Shown: piece by piece, positions 35,119 to 47,522 of the stretch
Layout: each line of letters begins with the position of its first letter
Position numbering within the stretch: the first letter of the stretch is position 1
DNA from: Cyclotella cryptica
Lineage: Eukaryota > Bacillariophyta > Thalassiosirophyceae > Thalassiosirales > Thalassiosiraceae
Assembly (NCBI GenBank): GCA_013187285.1
Contig: JABMIG010000163.1
Span: 62,001-126,000 of the forward strand
Direction: 5' to 3'
Length of the DNA: 64,000 bases
Translations under genes and position numbers: made by a program
The notes under the pieces: model-generated
Told to the model about the DNA's origin: nothing
What the model saw: only the letters and a program-made list of their open reading frames with translations
Database searches by the model: none

Positions 35119-38100
35119 GTGAACCCCCCTTTGACAGGTAAAGAAGGGCAGGTCACTACTGTAGTAGCACAAGCACGCTATAAAGCGACTGAAAATCCAG
35201 CCCGTAAGAATATCGAACACTCTACAGGGTGTCGTACCAGTAACACAGTCATCAGGATCCTACTAGACAGTGGATCCGATGGTGATCTCCTGTTCCATGC
35301 AAAGGGAACAGAGAGCTTTCCCTACTTGACTAGGCAGGTGCCAAAGTCTTGGCGCACGTTGAATGGGAGCTTCCTAACCAAAAGAAGGATCGAACAGCAA
35401 GGAGTACACAGTGACTCCTGACGTAGTAGAGTATGATAAGAAAAAGATGGCAAAGCCAGCGTTCGACCTCATTCTTGGATGTCAAACCATGAAAGATCTC
35501 GGAATTGTTCTAGATTTTCAAACAAAAGAAATAACCATTGATCACATCATTTTTCCAATGAGAGACATCAATAGTCTGACCTCATCAAACTTGGATAAAG
35601 CCTGGGCTGTTGACAACAGCATGGCAAATGAACCGCAAAGTACGCAGGAAGCGACACAGCGTGTAGTTAAAATACTAGGCAGACCTCCAATCAATTGTTA
35701 TCACCAATTGTACTCACCTAAGTCTCCAAGATCAAAACGCGTTGCTGGAGTTACTCACAGAATTTGAGCATCTTTTTAACGGAACACTGGGTGATTGGAA
35801 CACAGAGCCTGTGTCCTTCGAACTTAAGGAGGGCGCAAAGCCATATCATGGCAAGGCATACCCAGTACCAAAATCTCACAAAGAAACAACTATCAAAGAA
35901 CTGAATAGATTATGCGAACTGGGAGTGTTAGAGTTTCAGCCCGAATCAGAATGGGCGTCACCATCATTTATCACTGCAAAACAAGACGGAACTGTACGCT
36001 TTCTCACTGATTTTAGAGAAGTAAATAAACGACTAGTTCGAAAGCCGTTTCCATTACCCAAAATCAGCACAGTCCTGCAAGAGCTAGAAGGATTTACCTA
36101 TGCTACAACCCTAGATTTAAACATTGGTTATTATACCATTAGATTGGATCCCGATTCATCCAAAATATGTACCCCCATTTTCCCATGGGACAAGTATTCC
36201 TACCTCCGTTTGCCCATGGGCATGGAAGGTTCACCAGACATCTTTCAAGCAAAAATGTCAACACTAATGGTAGCCTTAGAGTTCGTAAGAGCTTACCTTG
36301 ATGATTTGTTATGCATCACAAAGGCAAACCTGGAAGACCACCTTGACAAATTGAAAATGGTGCTTACCAGGCTACGTGAGGCGGGCTTGCGAATCAACGC
36401 CCAAAAGTCGTCATTCTGCACCTTTGAAACAGAATATCTAGGTTATACCCTCACACGAACAGGGATTAAACCACAACAGAAAAAGGTACAGGTGATTCTC
36501 GCGATTTCATCGCCGAAAAATGTCAAAGACCTCCGTAAGTTCCTGGGCATGGTCCAGTACTATAGAGATCTTTGGGCAAGACGCAGCAAAGTGCTTGCCC
36601 CACTCACCTCACTGGTAGGAGAGTGCGGTCACACCAAGGTCACCAGAGCCAATAAGACGAAGAAACGTCCATGGTACTGGGACACGGTGCATCAAAAAGC
36701 ATTCGATGACGTTAAGACTTCAATTGCCAAGGATGTAGTCTTAGCCTATCCTAATTATTCAATGGAATTTGAGATATATACTGATGCCTCGTCTAAACAA
36801 CTTGGATCAGTTATCACCCAGGGTAATAGGCCCCTTGCGTTCTTCAGCAGGGAGCTGTTGACAACGCAACAGAAGTACAGTGTGACCAAACTAGAACTAC
36901 TGGACATAGTGGAAACACTTTATGAGTTCAAAGGCATGTTGTGGGGACAAAGATTAAAAGTCTAGACAGACCATAAAAATCTAATCCAAGACGCCCTCGG
37001 ATTAACCTCTGACCGTGTCTACTGATGGAGATTGCTCCTCGAGGAATTTGGCCCCAAAATTGTTTACATGAAAGGCATACATAACACTGTTGCCGACGCC
37101 ATCTCTGCTTTAGACATCGGATACCGAGTGAGCACGAGAACTGGATGACATTCACCAAATGCTGGTGTCATTACACCATGCAAGAAGAGAGTGCAATAGA
37201 CACCTCTGCATACCAAGAGGAAATGAATCTGGTATTTGCAAACCGCAGCGAAGAAGATGTAATCTACCCATTAACAGTATGAGAGATTGCAGAAGCACAA
37301 AAGCTTGATGCCAGCTTGAAGACACTGAAAGACCAGTACTTGACACAATTGGTCGAAAGTACACAACTCCGATGTAAGGACGGAAAGATGGTCATTCCAA
37401 AAGATCTTCAACATCGTGCAGTTAGTTGGTACCACCACTATCTACAGCACCCTGGACACACTAGACTCGAAGAAACCCTTCGTGCTGTGATGTACTGGAA
37501 AGGTATGCAAAATACCGTCCGTAAATATGTCAAAAACTGTCATGCATGCCAAGTCAACAAGAGGCATAAGCATAAGTACGGGAAACTCCCTACAAAATTT
37601 GCCATCACAAACCCTTGGGATGTACTATGTGTGGACCTTATTGGCCCGTATACAATCAAAGGTAAAGATGGGACAGTAATTGATTTCATGTGTCTGACTA
37701 TGATTGACCTAGCTTCTAGCTGGTTTGAAATAGTTGAACTACCGGTAATCACTTAGGCGATTATTCCCCTGGATACAAAAGGGCGGAAGGGTAAAAAGAC
37801 CCATGACGAACCAAAGTTAGCATATTTTGATAAGTCATCAGCAATGATCAGCAAATTAGTGAACAAGACCTGGTTTAGTAGGTATCCACATTGTCAATAC
37901 ATAATTTATGACAATGGAAGCAAATTCAAACTTCACTTCAAAGACCTATGTGACTCATATGGGATCACGAGTAAGCCTACCAGTGTCAAGAATCCACAAG
38001 CGAATGCAATTCTAGAACTAGTGCATCAAGTGATATCATCAATGCTCCAAACAGCTGAAATAGACATGGCCCTTTCAGTAGAGACAAGCGATATAGACAA

Positions 38101-38623
38101 GTTCGTGACGAACGTCACGTGGGCCATTTGCTCAACATACCACACAGTACTAAAAGCCTCCCCAGGTGCAGCCATCTTTGAACGGGACATGTTCTTCGAC
38201 ATTCCCTTCCTGGCCGACTGGAATAAAATTGGAGAATATAGGCAACACCAAACAGACCAAAACACAGAACGAGAAAATAGCTCACGTCGTGATGGGGACT
38301 ACAAAGTTGGTGATCAAGTACTTCTTAGAAAAGATGGTATACTCCGCAAAGGTGAAAGTAGATATGAAAGTGATCCTTGGACTATCACATCAATTCATAC
38401 GAATGGCGCCATCAGGATTCAACGCGGAACCAAATCAGAAAGACTGAATATACGAAGAGTTACACCTTTTTTAACAACCAAACTTAAAACCGTATTAAAT
38501 GTGAGTTTCAAAACGAGAAAAAAAAGGACTCACCCTCTTCAAACAACACTTACTCGTTACACATGTTTAAGAAACTCTTTAGTTCGTTATTGTTACTCTC
38601 ATGAGAACCCATTTTTCACCTAA
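35119..38623 (+). pseudogene. pol region of gypsy fossil 1 (protease, RT, RNase H, integrase), broken
   Basis: Aspartic protease LLDSGSDG, RT with VRFLTDFREVNK, ATTLDLNIGYY and AYLDDLL, RNase H with YTDASSKQLGSV, integrase with the H...H...CHACQVNK zinc domain (HHYLQHPGHTRLEE) and DLIGPYT. RT before integrase defines the Ty3/gypsy order. Confidence 0.9.
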
Positions 38624-38679
38624 AACACTTAGGTTTTTTTGGTTCCTTTTTTACCTGATACTCCATTCGTGGGGGCGAG

Positions 38680-39099
38680 TGACATAGGCCAAGAATCAGC
38701 CTTTTTTGTACCCCATGGGTACAAAACCTAAATAGAGCATGAATCAGCCTTTTTTGTACCCCTGGGAACAAAACCCAAATAGGAGCATTCTCAGGACCCC
38801 AAGTAGGAGAGTCCACCTCCCGTCGGCATGGACTCCCCAACATGGAAGTTCAGAACCCCAAACAAGAGAACACCCTAGAAGAAGATCTAAGCATCTATCA
38901 GAAGGGTATGAACATACCATATTGTGTAGAAACCTACACAATGATCGTTTGCATCATTTGGATTGGAATGCAGTTCCACTGCCTTTCCATCCTCACAATT
39001 GTACAAAATATAGCTCATAAAAATCAAATCTTTGACACCTGTCGAACCTACCTATAATTTTCGCGTGATATTTTTTACGACGATTTTCGGCTCAGGTCA
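38680..39099 (+). repeat. Right LTR of gypsy fossil 1
   Basis: Begins just after GGGGGCGAG and ends in GGCTCAGGTCA. Near-identical to the left LTR. Confidence 0.92.
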
Positions 39100-40674
39100 A
39101 TCAATGGTCTACATAGTTTATAAAGTGGTTCAACTATTTATATATATACATATACACATACATATGTGATTTTGCAATGGTCACATGGTCACACATGTAT
39201 CTTAATCCAGCAAGATAATTGTTCAGTGAAAGACAAAATCTACAATTGTGCAAATAATCCGCAATTGTGCACTTATCTGCGCTCTTTCAAATTATCATCA
39301 AAATCTCTAAAAATCTCTAATCCTCCAGAAATCTTACATATTCTTACTTGCTCTAGTACAGTAACTAAAACTCTGCATCATGCAAATACCCTCAGCTGTA
39401 CAATGAATTGCCACTGCACAAATAAAAATAATCATCTAATTCAATTCAAATCCTTTAAACCTATAAACGTAGTCTAAGTTACAGAAAATCTATATGAATC
39501 CATGTTACAATATTTTTGCAAATGCTATCACATTTCCTGATGCGTACCGATGTGTACCAGAACACAAAGGTGTGTGGTATAATAGTATAGCACAATGCAT
39601 GAACAATAACAAAGTAACTAACCAAGGCCAATCCTTACACTTCACATTTCTAGCTCATGTATGTGTAAAGGTGTCCTTAAAACATGAAGACACCACACCA
39701 CGTGTATCACGCATAGATGCTGTGACTTTCACCACACTATTTCATGATCTACACTATATAAATTCCTTTGCCTCATTTGCCTCCTACCACCCTGGGTAAA
39801 ACTACTATGCCACCTACAACTCCAATCAGAAATACTATGACTCCAATTCATCCACCAAATGATGTATTCTCCATGGCTGTATAAGTAAGGCTCAATAGTT
39901 GCTTATGTTGTGAGGTTATGCTTGTGCTGTCTAAAAAGGATGTGGCCATCTCTGTGCAACAGACATTAGCCCCACGGAGAGGGTGGGGTTGTCTCACAAC
40001 TCAAAAAGTATCCTGGGAAGGCATCCATCTATGCCACGGTATTGGAGCAGGAATCATCCATCCACGGCCCCTCAGGCAAATCCCAGAACGATTACACTGT
40101 CAGTTTGTAAAGAGGCTTGTAGTTGAAACAACATAACAACTGCTCCATTGGAAGAGGTGCACACATTAATGTGATCTCCTTTGTCTGGAAAAAGCACCAG
40201 TACCTATGAAAAAGGACACCAAGATGATGTTGTCCATTCTTGAAGGTCTGTTGGTGAAAATATATTGGTAAAAAATTGTGGAATATGAGTGATCTACTTT
40301 GGGAAAACCATTTCATGAATGCGTTCAGCAATCTTGTCTTAATTAATTGGACTTTTCACATATTTATCATAAAGCATTGTGCTTCCAATTGTTTTGGGAC
40401 TCATGAAACAAACAACAATGAACTTCCTCTGATATACCTGTTACTTTGCCAATGTCATCAAATGTAAAGCCACAACCAACCTCGCAACGGGCTCCCAAAT
40501 CAGAAGCTCCAGTGGCATTGAATATTTCCCGCTACAGTCCTTTCCTGACCGACTGACCTAAGCCAATTTCTGGTAGAAATGAATGAAGTAGAACTGGGTA
40601 GGTAAACAAAGTAACAATAGATTGAAGATTTATTGAGCTCAAAAGTCTCCAACCAAATGAGGATTGATTCCAAT
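39100..40674. other. Intergenic DNA, nothing recognised
   Basis: AT-rich with a short TATATA/CATA run near 39140. Frames present lack protein-like composition. Confidence 0.35.
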
Positions 40675-41066
40675 CAATCCTCATGAGTTTATCATGTATT
40701 TATCATTGTAATATGTATGATAATTTCCTCTCTGTGGTATGGTTTTTCCAGGGTCCCTGTAGCCTTGTAAGTCATACTGATACCAACCTTTCATGTAAGA
40801 CCCCACATGGTACTGGTATATGATGTGGTGCCCAGTTGTTCTGTCAGAACATGTTGAAGCTACCTTCAGCCAATCCTCATGAATTTATCATGTATTTATC
40901 ATTGTAATATGTATGATAATTTCCTCTCTGTGGTATGGTGTCTCCAGAGTTCCTGTAGCCTTGTAAGTCATACTGATACCAACCTTTCATGTAAGACCCC
41001 ACATGGTACTGGTATATGATGTGGCGCCCAGTTGTTCTGTCAGAACATGTTGAAGGTACCTTCAGC
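40675..41066. repeat. Two-unit tandem duplication, 196 bp
   Basis: 40675-40870 and 40871-41066 start with CAATCCTCATGA and are about 95% identical. The second copy is part of a minus-strand open stretch. Confidence 0.85.
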
Positions 41067-41212
41067 CAGATCTGGTCAAATTTATCTGGTTGGAGAGGTG
41101 CATCAGACCTTTGCTGAAGATGCACTAGAAGTTTCTCCAGTGCTGGAAGTTGCATATATCCTGGATATACAAGACCACAATATACAATAGGATCACTATG
41201 CATCCTTTCCAA
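40877..41212 (-). pseudogene. Possible coding relic, unidentified
   Basis: A 111-codon minus-strand stretch with protein-like composition (LPALEKLLVHLQQRSDAP, FDQIWLKVPSTCSDRTTGR). It overlaps both the 196-bp duplication and the edge of a MITE, so any gene is broken. Could be chance. Confidence 0.25.
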
Positions 41213-41523
41213 AAACTGATTTTGAGGACATTAAGAAAACAAATGCTGGCACAAACAAAGTAACTTTAAATGTAATACTGTGGAAACATACCTCTAAAAG
41301 GATGAACAGATCAGATCATTCCGATTCTTTGCATTCAACTGACAATAATTTGCAAAAGACAGTTCAAACAAGCAAAATAAGAACACCAGTCGAAAGCTTG
41401 GGAACAGATCTTTCAATTGATAGAAGGTTGTACCTATTTTTAACTCTACCTGTGGCATCGTTTTTGTTGACCAAATGGATGACAGGCAGAGCAGGAGTGC
41501 TCCTATTGTATTTAGCGGTCTTA
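41169..41523. mobile_element. Short TIR element (MITE), copy 2
   Basis: Sister of 31051-31412, about 355 bp. The left end AAGACCACAATATACAATAGG and the right end, whose reverse complement is AAGACCGCTAAATACAATAG, are inverted repeats. Non-coding. Confidence 0.7.
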
Positions 41524-41824
41524 TCTATTCAGGGTACCTAAGGAGGACCTATGTAGATCATTGGCCTCTGTCACACCTTGGAAACCAGCTCGCCTCTCTG
41601 GTTTCCCCATACAATTCAAGGAAAGAATGATATGGTAATCTTACATGTTTACCATTCTTTTGATGAAACCAATTGCCATTTATGTTTGGACATAGAAAAT
41701 ACAGAATCTACCATTTAGACTCAGTTGGAGTAATTTGTTACAATTCTCTATCTTCAGTATGCTATGCCAGAATCATACAGCATTTTCTCTTCAAGGATTG
41801 TATCTGTTTGCTCTGTGTGGTAGT

Positions 41825-42104
41825 CTAGGTTGCAAATTCCGGAGGAATTCCGGCGGAATTACGCTATTTGCTAATTTTGACAGTAACGTGATTACTGTGA
41901 TCGCGAGATTACTGAGAAAGACTTACTTAAGAACTTTGCTCAATACTTAAGGACTGTGACACTGTGACATCACAAAATAAGACTCATTTTGACAAAATTT
42001 TCAGTAATATGTCCGGAACCTACAGTAACTACTGCAGTAACTCTGATCGGTTACTGGTTACTGTGTTTTTCGGACAGTAACCAAAATCGGAATTTGCAAC
42101 CTAG
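41825..42104. mobile_element. hAT-like MITE with 8-bp target duplication
   Basis: 280 bp bounded by the inverted repeat CTAGGTTGCAAATTCCG. GTGGTAGT at 41817-41824 is repeated exactly at 42105-42112. An 8-bp duplication with short TIRs is the hAT signature. The interior repeats GGAATTCCGGCGGAATTAC-type and GTAACxxxATTACTG motifs and codes for nothing. Confidence 0.85.
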
Positions 42105-42112
42105 GTGGTAGT

Positions 42113-44147
42113 CATACTCCCGACAACTCCGTTTTTTCCATTTTGTGACATCATGAGGAACAATGAAGAAGCAGGCTGCTGATAGGGAAGGAGGTAAGTA
42201 GCGGTTCGAAACAACATGATGAAAGTGAGATAATATGCATTTGTGGGAAATTTTCCTATGAAAGTGTTGATGGAAAATGTTTGTGTGTTGGATAGTGCTT
42301 GTGGATGAACATTGTCTGGTGGTGAGGGAAATACTATGTTGTATATTAATTTCCATATGGTATTTCTTCAGGTTCATGTAATCTATCATGGTACGGGATG
42401 GATAGATGTTTTTCATGAGTGAACACCAGACAAAAAACAAGCTCATATTCATGTAAACATGGTGAGGATTGGGGCCAAAAGATTGGCCTAAGATAGTTCC
42501 CAGCCATTGGGTCTATTTTTTAAAAACTTGGTTATGATTATTATCCCCAATAATGACCCTCATGTGGAAAAAATGCAAGTGCTGCCAGAGGTTCTGTATG
42601 GGTCAGGGCCTAACAAATAAGGCACCCCACAATTCTTGATTAGCCTGGGGTCTACTTTGACCCTAAATATATCCAGTGATTTTTATTCTTTCAGAGTTTG
42701 GCCAGAGTCAACATGTTATTGCTAGTTCTCACAGTATGATTCCACAGATAGGTTCACCAGCCCCCCTTCAACTTTGCACAGTCTTGCATCAATATGCTCA
42801 ATTGGTAACAAATCTATCTTGATAATTGAAGGCCCTGAGTTTGGCGTCCAGTTTTGTACTTCTCTTCTTAAATTAGTTTGTGTTCTTGTTAAACCAAACT
42901 CTAGAAAACAATGTAGGGATCGAAAGATATAGACCCTATATCTGCACCCACTTACTGGAAGATGGTGAACCTGAAAGAATTTTGAGTAAGATTTGTCATC
43001 AATTTCATTCCCTGATACAGTGTCTGAACACTAACCCCTCTTACCACATCTCAAGGCTCCTAAAACACGTGATCTCAACAGTCATCGACAACTTAAAGGA
43101 AAATGTAATCTGCATCCAATGGAAATTCAGGGTTTATGAGCAGGGTCTGATTTCCAGCTCTTGATTATGAACAGGACCCGATGGCAATTGATTGCAATTG
43201 CCCGCAATTGAATGCAATTGAATGCAATTGATACCAATTGATTACAATCAATCACTATTGATTGCATTTGATCAAATGGTTCAGAACTTTTCTTAAGGTG
43301 GTACGTACATCTATGATGCTGCCATAGATGTACTAACTACACCTCACAGGTCATGGTAACATGTTATCATTTTGAATGTATGGTGTCCACAAAACTTCCA
43401 TCTAGAATGATTATGCCATTGTTTACCTTGCTCACCCACCAACCAAGCTTAGACAAGGGTTCTTATTCTTAAACTAAATACTTCCATTGTTTCAACAAAT
43501 TTTTATTTGTCTAGCTCTCTGCAAATTATCTTGCAGCAGCTGATAAAAATTACTTCTCAAAGACAGGCAACTGAAAGCTCACTCCAAAGGGCTTTGTTGA
43601 ACCACTTTTTATCAATGTTTCTAATGAGCTAGTGAAAAGATGCAAAGAATCTAAGTCACAAGGCGTAGTTGCTGTATTGAGTGTACTTCATGCTCCACAC
43701 AAACAGCAGGAATTGCAGGTGGCAGTATCTTGTAGTTATGTTGATCAATGCACAATTAAATCGAAGATTTTTGTTGAAGTACAATGGCATATCATGGTGG
43801 TTGCAGGAGTTGGACATGATTTTGAAGCCTGGTTCTTTCAAGCACTGTGGTTGCAGCAGCCTTGGATATGAGTGTCATGTTCAAGTTGTTGATACTTTCA
43901 TTGCATAAACTAGCCTTTTTAGCCATACAGCCTTGGATCAGTTGGACAATGCAGTTGTTGCAGTCCAATAATGCATGTTTTGTTGTTGTTGTTGCTATAA
44001 TCAATCGCTGTAAACCTGCGGGACTTGAGATTGCCGCAGTTTCAGTTGTGCATCATGATAGATCATGATGTATTGTATAATCAAACCATACTTTTACCAT
44101 CTCTCTAGGCAGTGAGATTTTTGTGAGTAAAAATTTAGAGTTTAGTT
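42113..44147. other. Intergenic DNA with a CAATTG-rich patch
   Basis: No gene seen. 43183-43270 is a run of ATTGCAATTGA-like units. 43437-43550 resembles 62028-62130 (shared AAGCTTAGACAAG and a TTTCTACAAATTT-like stretch), a diverged dispersed repeat. Confidence 0.4.
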
Positions 44148-44260
44148 GTAATAACCACAAAACTAATTACCACAAAACATTTTGTGGCACAAATTGTGGT
44201 AAAAAGTAGTTTGTGGTAAATACCACAAACGTTATGTGATAATTACCACAAAGTTCAAAA
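44148..44260. repeat. Cluster of TACCACAAA/TTTGTGGTA inverted motifs
   Basis: At least six copies on both strands within ~110 bp, able to fold into several hairpins. Probably ends of a small foldback element. Confidence 0.5.
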
Positions 44261-44279
44261 GTGGCTATTTACTGTTCGT

Positions 44280-44729
44280 AGTCTAAATCATGATTTTGTT
44301 CCTACAAACAGGCGAACAGATAGGGAAAATTGTCCATTTTCTATTCATCTATCTTTTTTGAGCGATTGCAAATAGACGAACAGAGGGTGCTGTTTGCCCC
44401 CGAATAGACGAATAGACAAACAGCGTTTCCTGCCTTTTTTTGCACCACTCCGTGCATTACAACTACATCAAATTTATTCTTTTGTGTTCTAAATCAAGTC
44501 AGAAGTGTGTAAGTTATACTATCCCCCTTTTCACAAAAATAAGTTTTTATTAAATATCCTTGATTACGTCAGTTTTTGTGGTGCCGGGAAGGCTCGCGAT
44601 TGGTCTATTGGCCTGTTTGCTATTCAAGATGATCCGATTTTACAACAAAATCGTGATTTGACGGACAAACATGAATAGACAAACAATTGCTGTAATACAT
44701 ATTCGCTATCCGCTGTTCAACGAACAAAA
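44280..44729. repeat. Region with recurring AATAGACGAACAG motifs
   Basis: GATTTTGTTC at the left is mirrored by GAACAAAATC at the right end, and AATAGAC(A/G)AACAG variants recur inside on both strands. It abuts the left edge of gypsy fossil 2. Possibly a decayed TIR element. Confidence 0.35.
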
Positions 44730-45120
44730 TCACAGCCTAAAATCAATAGGATCATTCCCAGGACTCCCCAGGTGGAAAGTCCACTGCCCCTGATCCAAAA
44801 GAAGTCCACTGCCCCTGATCCAAAAGACATGGACTCCCCATCACAAGTCCACTGCCTTGCTCCCGACAGCATGGACTCCCCAACACAGAAGTTCATTGCC
44901 CTGAATGAGAGCACACCCTTGAGAAGGGTATAAACATACCAATTTTGTGTAGAAGCTACACAATGATCGTTTGCATTGTTTTGATTGGAATTGCATTTCC
45001 ACTGCCCTTCCATCCTCACAATTTTAGCAAATATGCTCATAAAAATCAAATCTTCGACACCTGTTGAAACTACCTATAGTGTTTGCGTGATATTTTTTTA
45101 CGACAAAACGGCTCAGGTCA
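44730..45120 (+). repeat. Left LTR of gypsy fossil 2 (outer edge missing)
   Basis: Matches 51956-52357 from AATAGGATCATTC onward, and carries a local duplication of a ~27-bp CCACTGCCCCTGATCC-containing unit near 44780-44825. Confidence 0.85.
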
Positions 45121-45535
45121 CTATCTTAAGATAACCGTGGTGCAACCTTCGCACACCGAAGCCATCGACATCCAACCCTTCCGACACGAGGTACGCTAAC
45201 AATTTTTTTGTCATGATGGCAATTTTTAACTTTTCACGTATCATCTTTGCGATCAACGAATCCCTTTGGTTTTGCGATCGACAAGCTCTCTAAAATTTAT
45301 CCCGCGATTAGCGAGTTAATCAATCATCTTCGAGCGATCGACTTCTGTGATCAGAGATTCCTAAGAGTCGGGTTAATTTCATGATCGAGAATTCTCGCAA
45401 AATAGTTGGAAGCAAGACTTTCAAGAAATAAAAGCCGACGAAGAAAAATTTAAAATTAAATTAAAAATCTTTGTCGAACTAACCTCCACAGGGCACCCAA
45501 GACCTTCTTCAAGGCCTTGTTTTATAATACCCCCC

Positions 45536-47165
45536 TTGGAGAGGCAATCAAAAGGATGCCGACCAGTAAGTCAAGCGCAGAAGGACTCAAGACTCAAGTT
45601 GCAGGAGTGTGAACAGAGTTCAGGGAGGTCCAAGCCACCCATGTCTCACATTCCCACTGCCATGGACACCCCAAAGGTGATCAACAAGATCAAGGTCTCC
45701 AACAAAATGACCTTGTCTGTCACCGTCTTCAATGAGGGAAGTCCTGAACAGTTCCTCAACCATGTCCAGACCTCGATGGAAATAATTTCCCAGAGAGGCT
45801 TAGACATGAACTACGAGGAAGCCTGCAAGGCAGATAAAAAGGCTGAGGCAAAACTGACTGCGGCCACTGTGGCTGATGCCAAGTACAAAGGGACGGATGA
45901 AAATTCCCCCGTCCTCCAGTTGTGGAACAAAGCAACTGCTGCTAAAATCCACACCAGTGAGGCCCTAGTGTCCGCTGGCCAAGCGATCTTCCTGCAGCAC
46001 TCCACTGAACTGTCGGAGACTGCTGGTTGTCCTTGGACCACCATCATTGGGGAGCAGATCAACTGCAAACCCTGGACAGATGTGTATGGGACTAAGCATC
46101 CCACAAAACACCCGGCATCTTGGACATCCTTTCAGGAGTGTGTCCAGTTGCATCTGCAGACCGTCTTTAGGACTGATGCAGCAGAGCAGGAACGTTTCTA
46201 CATCAGCAATGGGCTGAAGAAACCAAACAGAGTACCCATCAGGGACTTTTTGCAGAGGATCCAATGCCTTAACATGCATGTAGAACTCTTGTCGTGCCTG
46301 TTTTACTCTTGAAAGGCTGCAAAGTTTTGAAAGTATGCGGGCCATTCGATGATGCCGACTTGGCAAGCCACATCCTCAGGATGGTTCCTAGGCACTGGCA
46401 GGACCAATATGAGCTCAGTGGAGCTTTGGTGCCACAGAGTGTCAGGGAACTTCTCAAAGTCCTTGAACGCATCGAGAAGGCCTACCCCACCGAGAAGGTT
46501 GGTGAAGGACCCAAGACCGTAGCCAAGGCTAACGACTTATCTAGGAAAAAGATGGTCTCTTTTAGTGACCGGATTCCAAAGAAACGTTGCACAGAGAAGT
46601 ACTGTTCCCTCTGCAAGAAACATGGGGGCGCACATACCACCCACAACACTCCGGATTGCCGGAAGTATGACTCCAATGGGACCCCAAAGTCAAGCTTCAA
46701 GGGGAGAAAGCCAAATGGAAACTCTCGTGGACCAGAGAGACCTGCTGGAGGAGGAAGTAGCTATGCGCAGCTATCCGCTAAAATCAACACACTTACCAAG
46801 TCCAATGAGAAACTGAAACACGCTATTGGAAAAAAGAAGCGCAAGCATCACGGCATGAGAGATGATGGGTTGGGGAGTACTAAGAAATTGTGTAGTAAAA
46901 TCAATTGTAATGAAATGATGAACACTTATCTTAGTCCAATTAAAACTTCCCCACGTACCAACAGAACACTTTCTGATTCAAGCAACATTAGCTCGAATCC
47001 GGCAGAAGAACTAGGAAATCTTCCAGCCAACCTGACACAGTGTGAAACAATTGCCAAATTGTCGGACCCCGAACTGTCGGGTGACCTTTTCAATAGTGTG
47101 AACCCCCCTTTGACAGGTAAAGAAGGTCAGGTCACTACAGTAGTAGCACAAGCACGCTATAAAGC
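45536..47165 (+). pseudogene. gag and start of pol of gypsy fossil 2, broken
   Basis: Homologous to 33517-35190, with the same CSLCKKHGGAHTTH zinc box. It ends where the antisense solo LTR begins. Confidence 0.8.
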
Positions 47166-47167
47166 AA

Positions 47168-47521
47168 TGACCTGAGCCGATTCGTCGTAAAAAAATATCA
47201 CGCAAAAATTATAGGTAGCTTCGACACACAATTGTGAGGATGGAAAGGCAGTGGAACTGCACTCCCGTCCAAATGATGCAAACGATCATTGTGTAGACTT
47301 CTACACAATATGGTATGTCTATACCCTTCTGAAAGATGTTCAGTTTCTTTCTGAACTTCCATGTTGGGGAGTCCATGCCGTCGGGAGGTGGACTCTCCTA
47401 CTTGGGGTCCTGAGAATGCTCCATTTAGGTTTTGTACCCCAGGGTACAAAAAAGGCTGATTCCTGCTCTATTTAGGTTTTGTACGCAGGGTACAAAAAAG
47501 ACTGATTCTTGGCCTATGTCA
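47168..47521 (-). repeat. Antisense solo LTR inserted in gypsy fossil 2
   Basis: Begins TGACCTGAGCC and ends GGCCTATGTCA, the reverse complement of the family LTR ends, and resembles the fossil 1 LTR (GACGGCATGGACTCCCCAAC region). Element sequence resumes on the far side. It represents a later insertion that lost its interior by LTR recombination. Confidence 0.85.
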
Positions 47522-47522
47522 A

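Larger units (their letters stand above)
32676..39099 (+). mobile_element. Ty3/gypsy LTR retrotransposon fossil 1, broken
   Basis: LTRs of ~420 bp at 32676-33094 and 38680-39099, beginning TGACATAGGCC and ending GGCTCAGGTCA. They differ at only ~2% by eye, so the insertion is young. A GGGGGCGAG purine tract precedes the right LTR. The flanks ATAAA and ATCAA may be a 5-bp duplication with one change. Part order is gypsy: gag about 33.5-34.9 kb with a CSLCKKHGGAHTTH..DC zinc-binding box, protease about 35.2 kb (LLDSGSDG), RT about 35.8-36.5 kb (AYLDDLL), RNase H to about 37.0 kb (YTDASSKQLG), integrase about 37.3-38.6 kb. Broken, with roughly half a dozen interruptions. Confidence 0.93.

Noticed and set aside
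39494-39799. 101-codon plus-strand frame
   Set aside because: AT-rich chance frame without conserved features.
40870-41220. Minus-strand frame as a live gene
   Set aside because: It spans a tandem duplication and a MITE edge; at best a relic.
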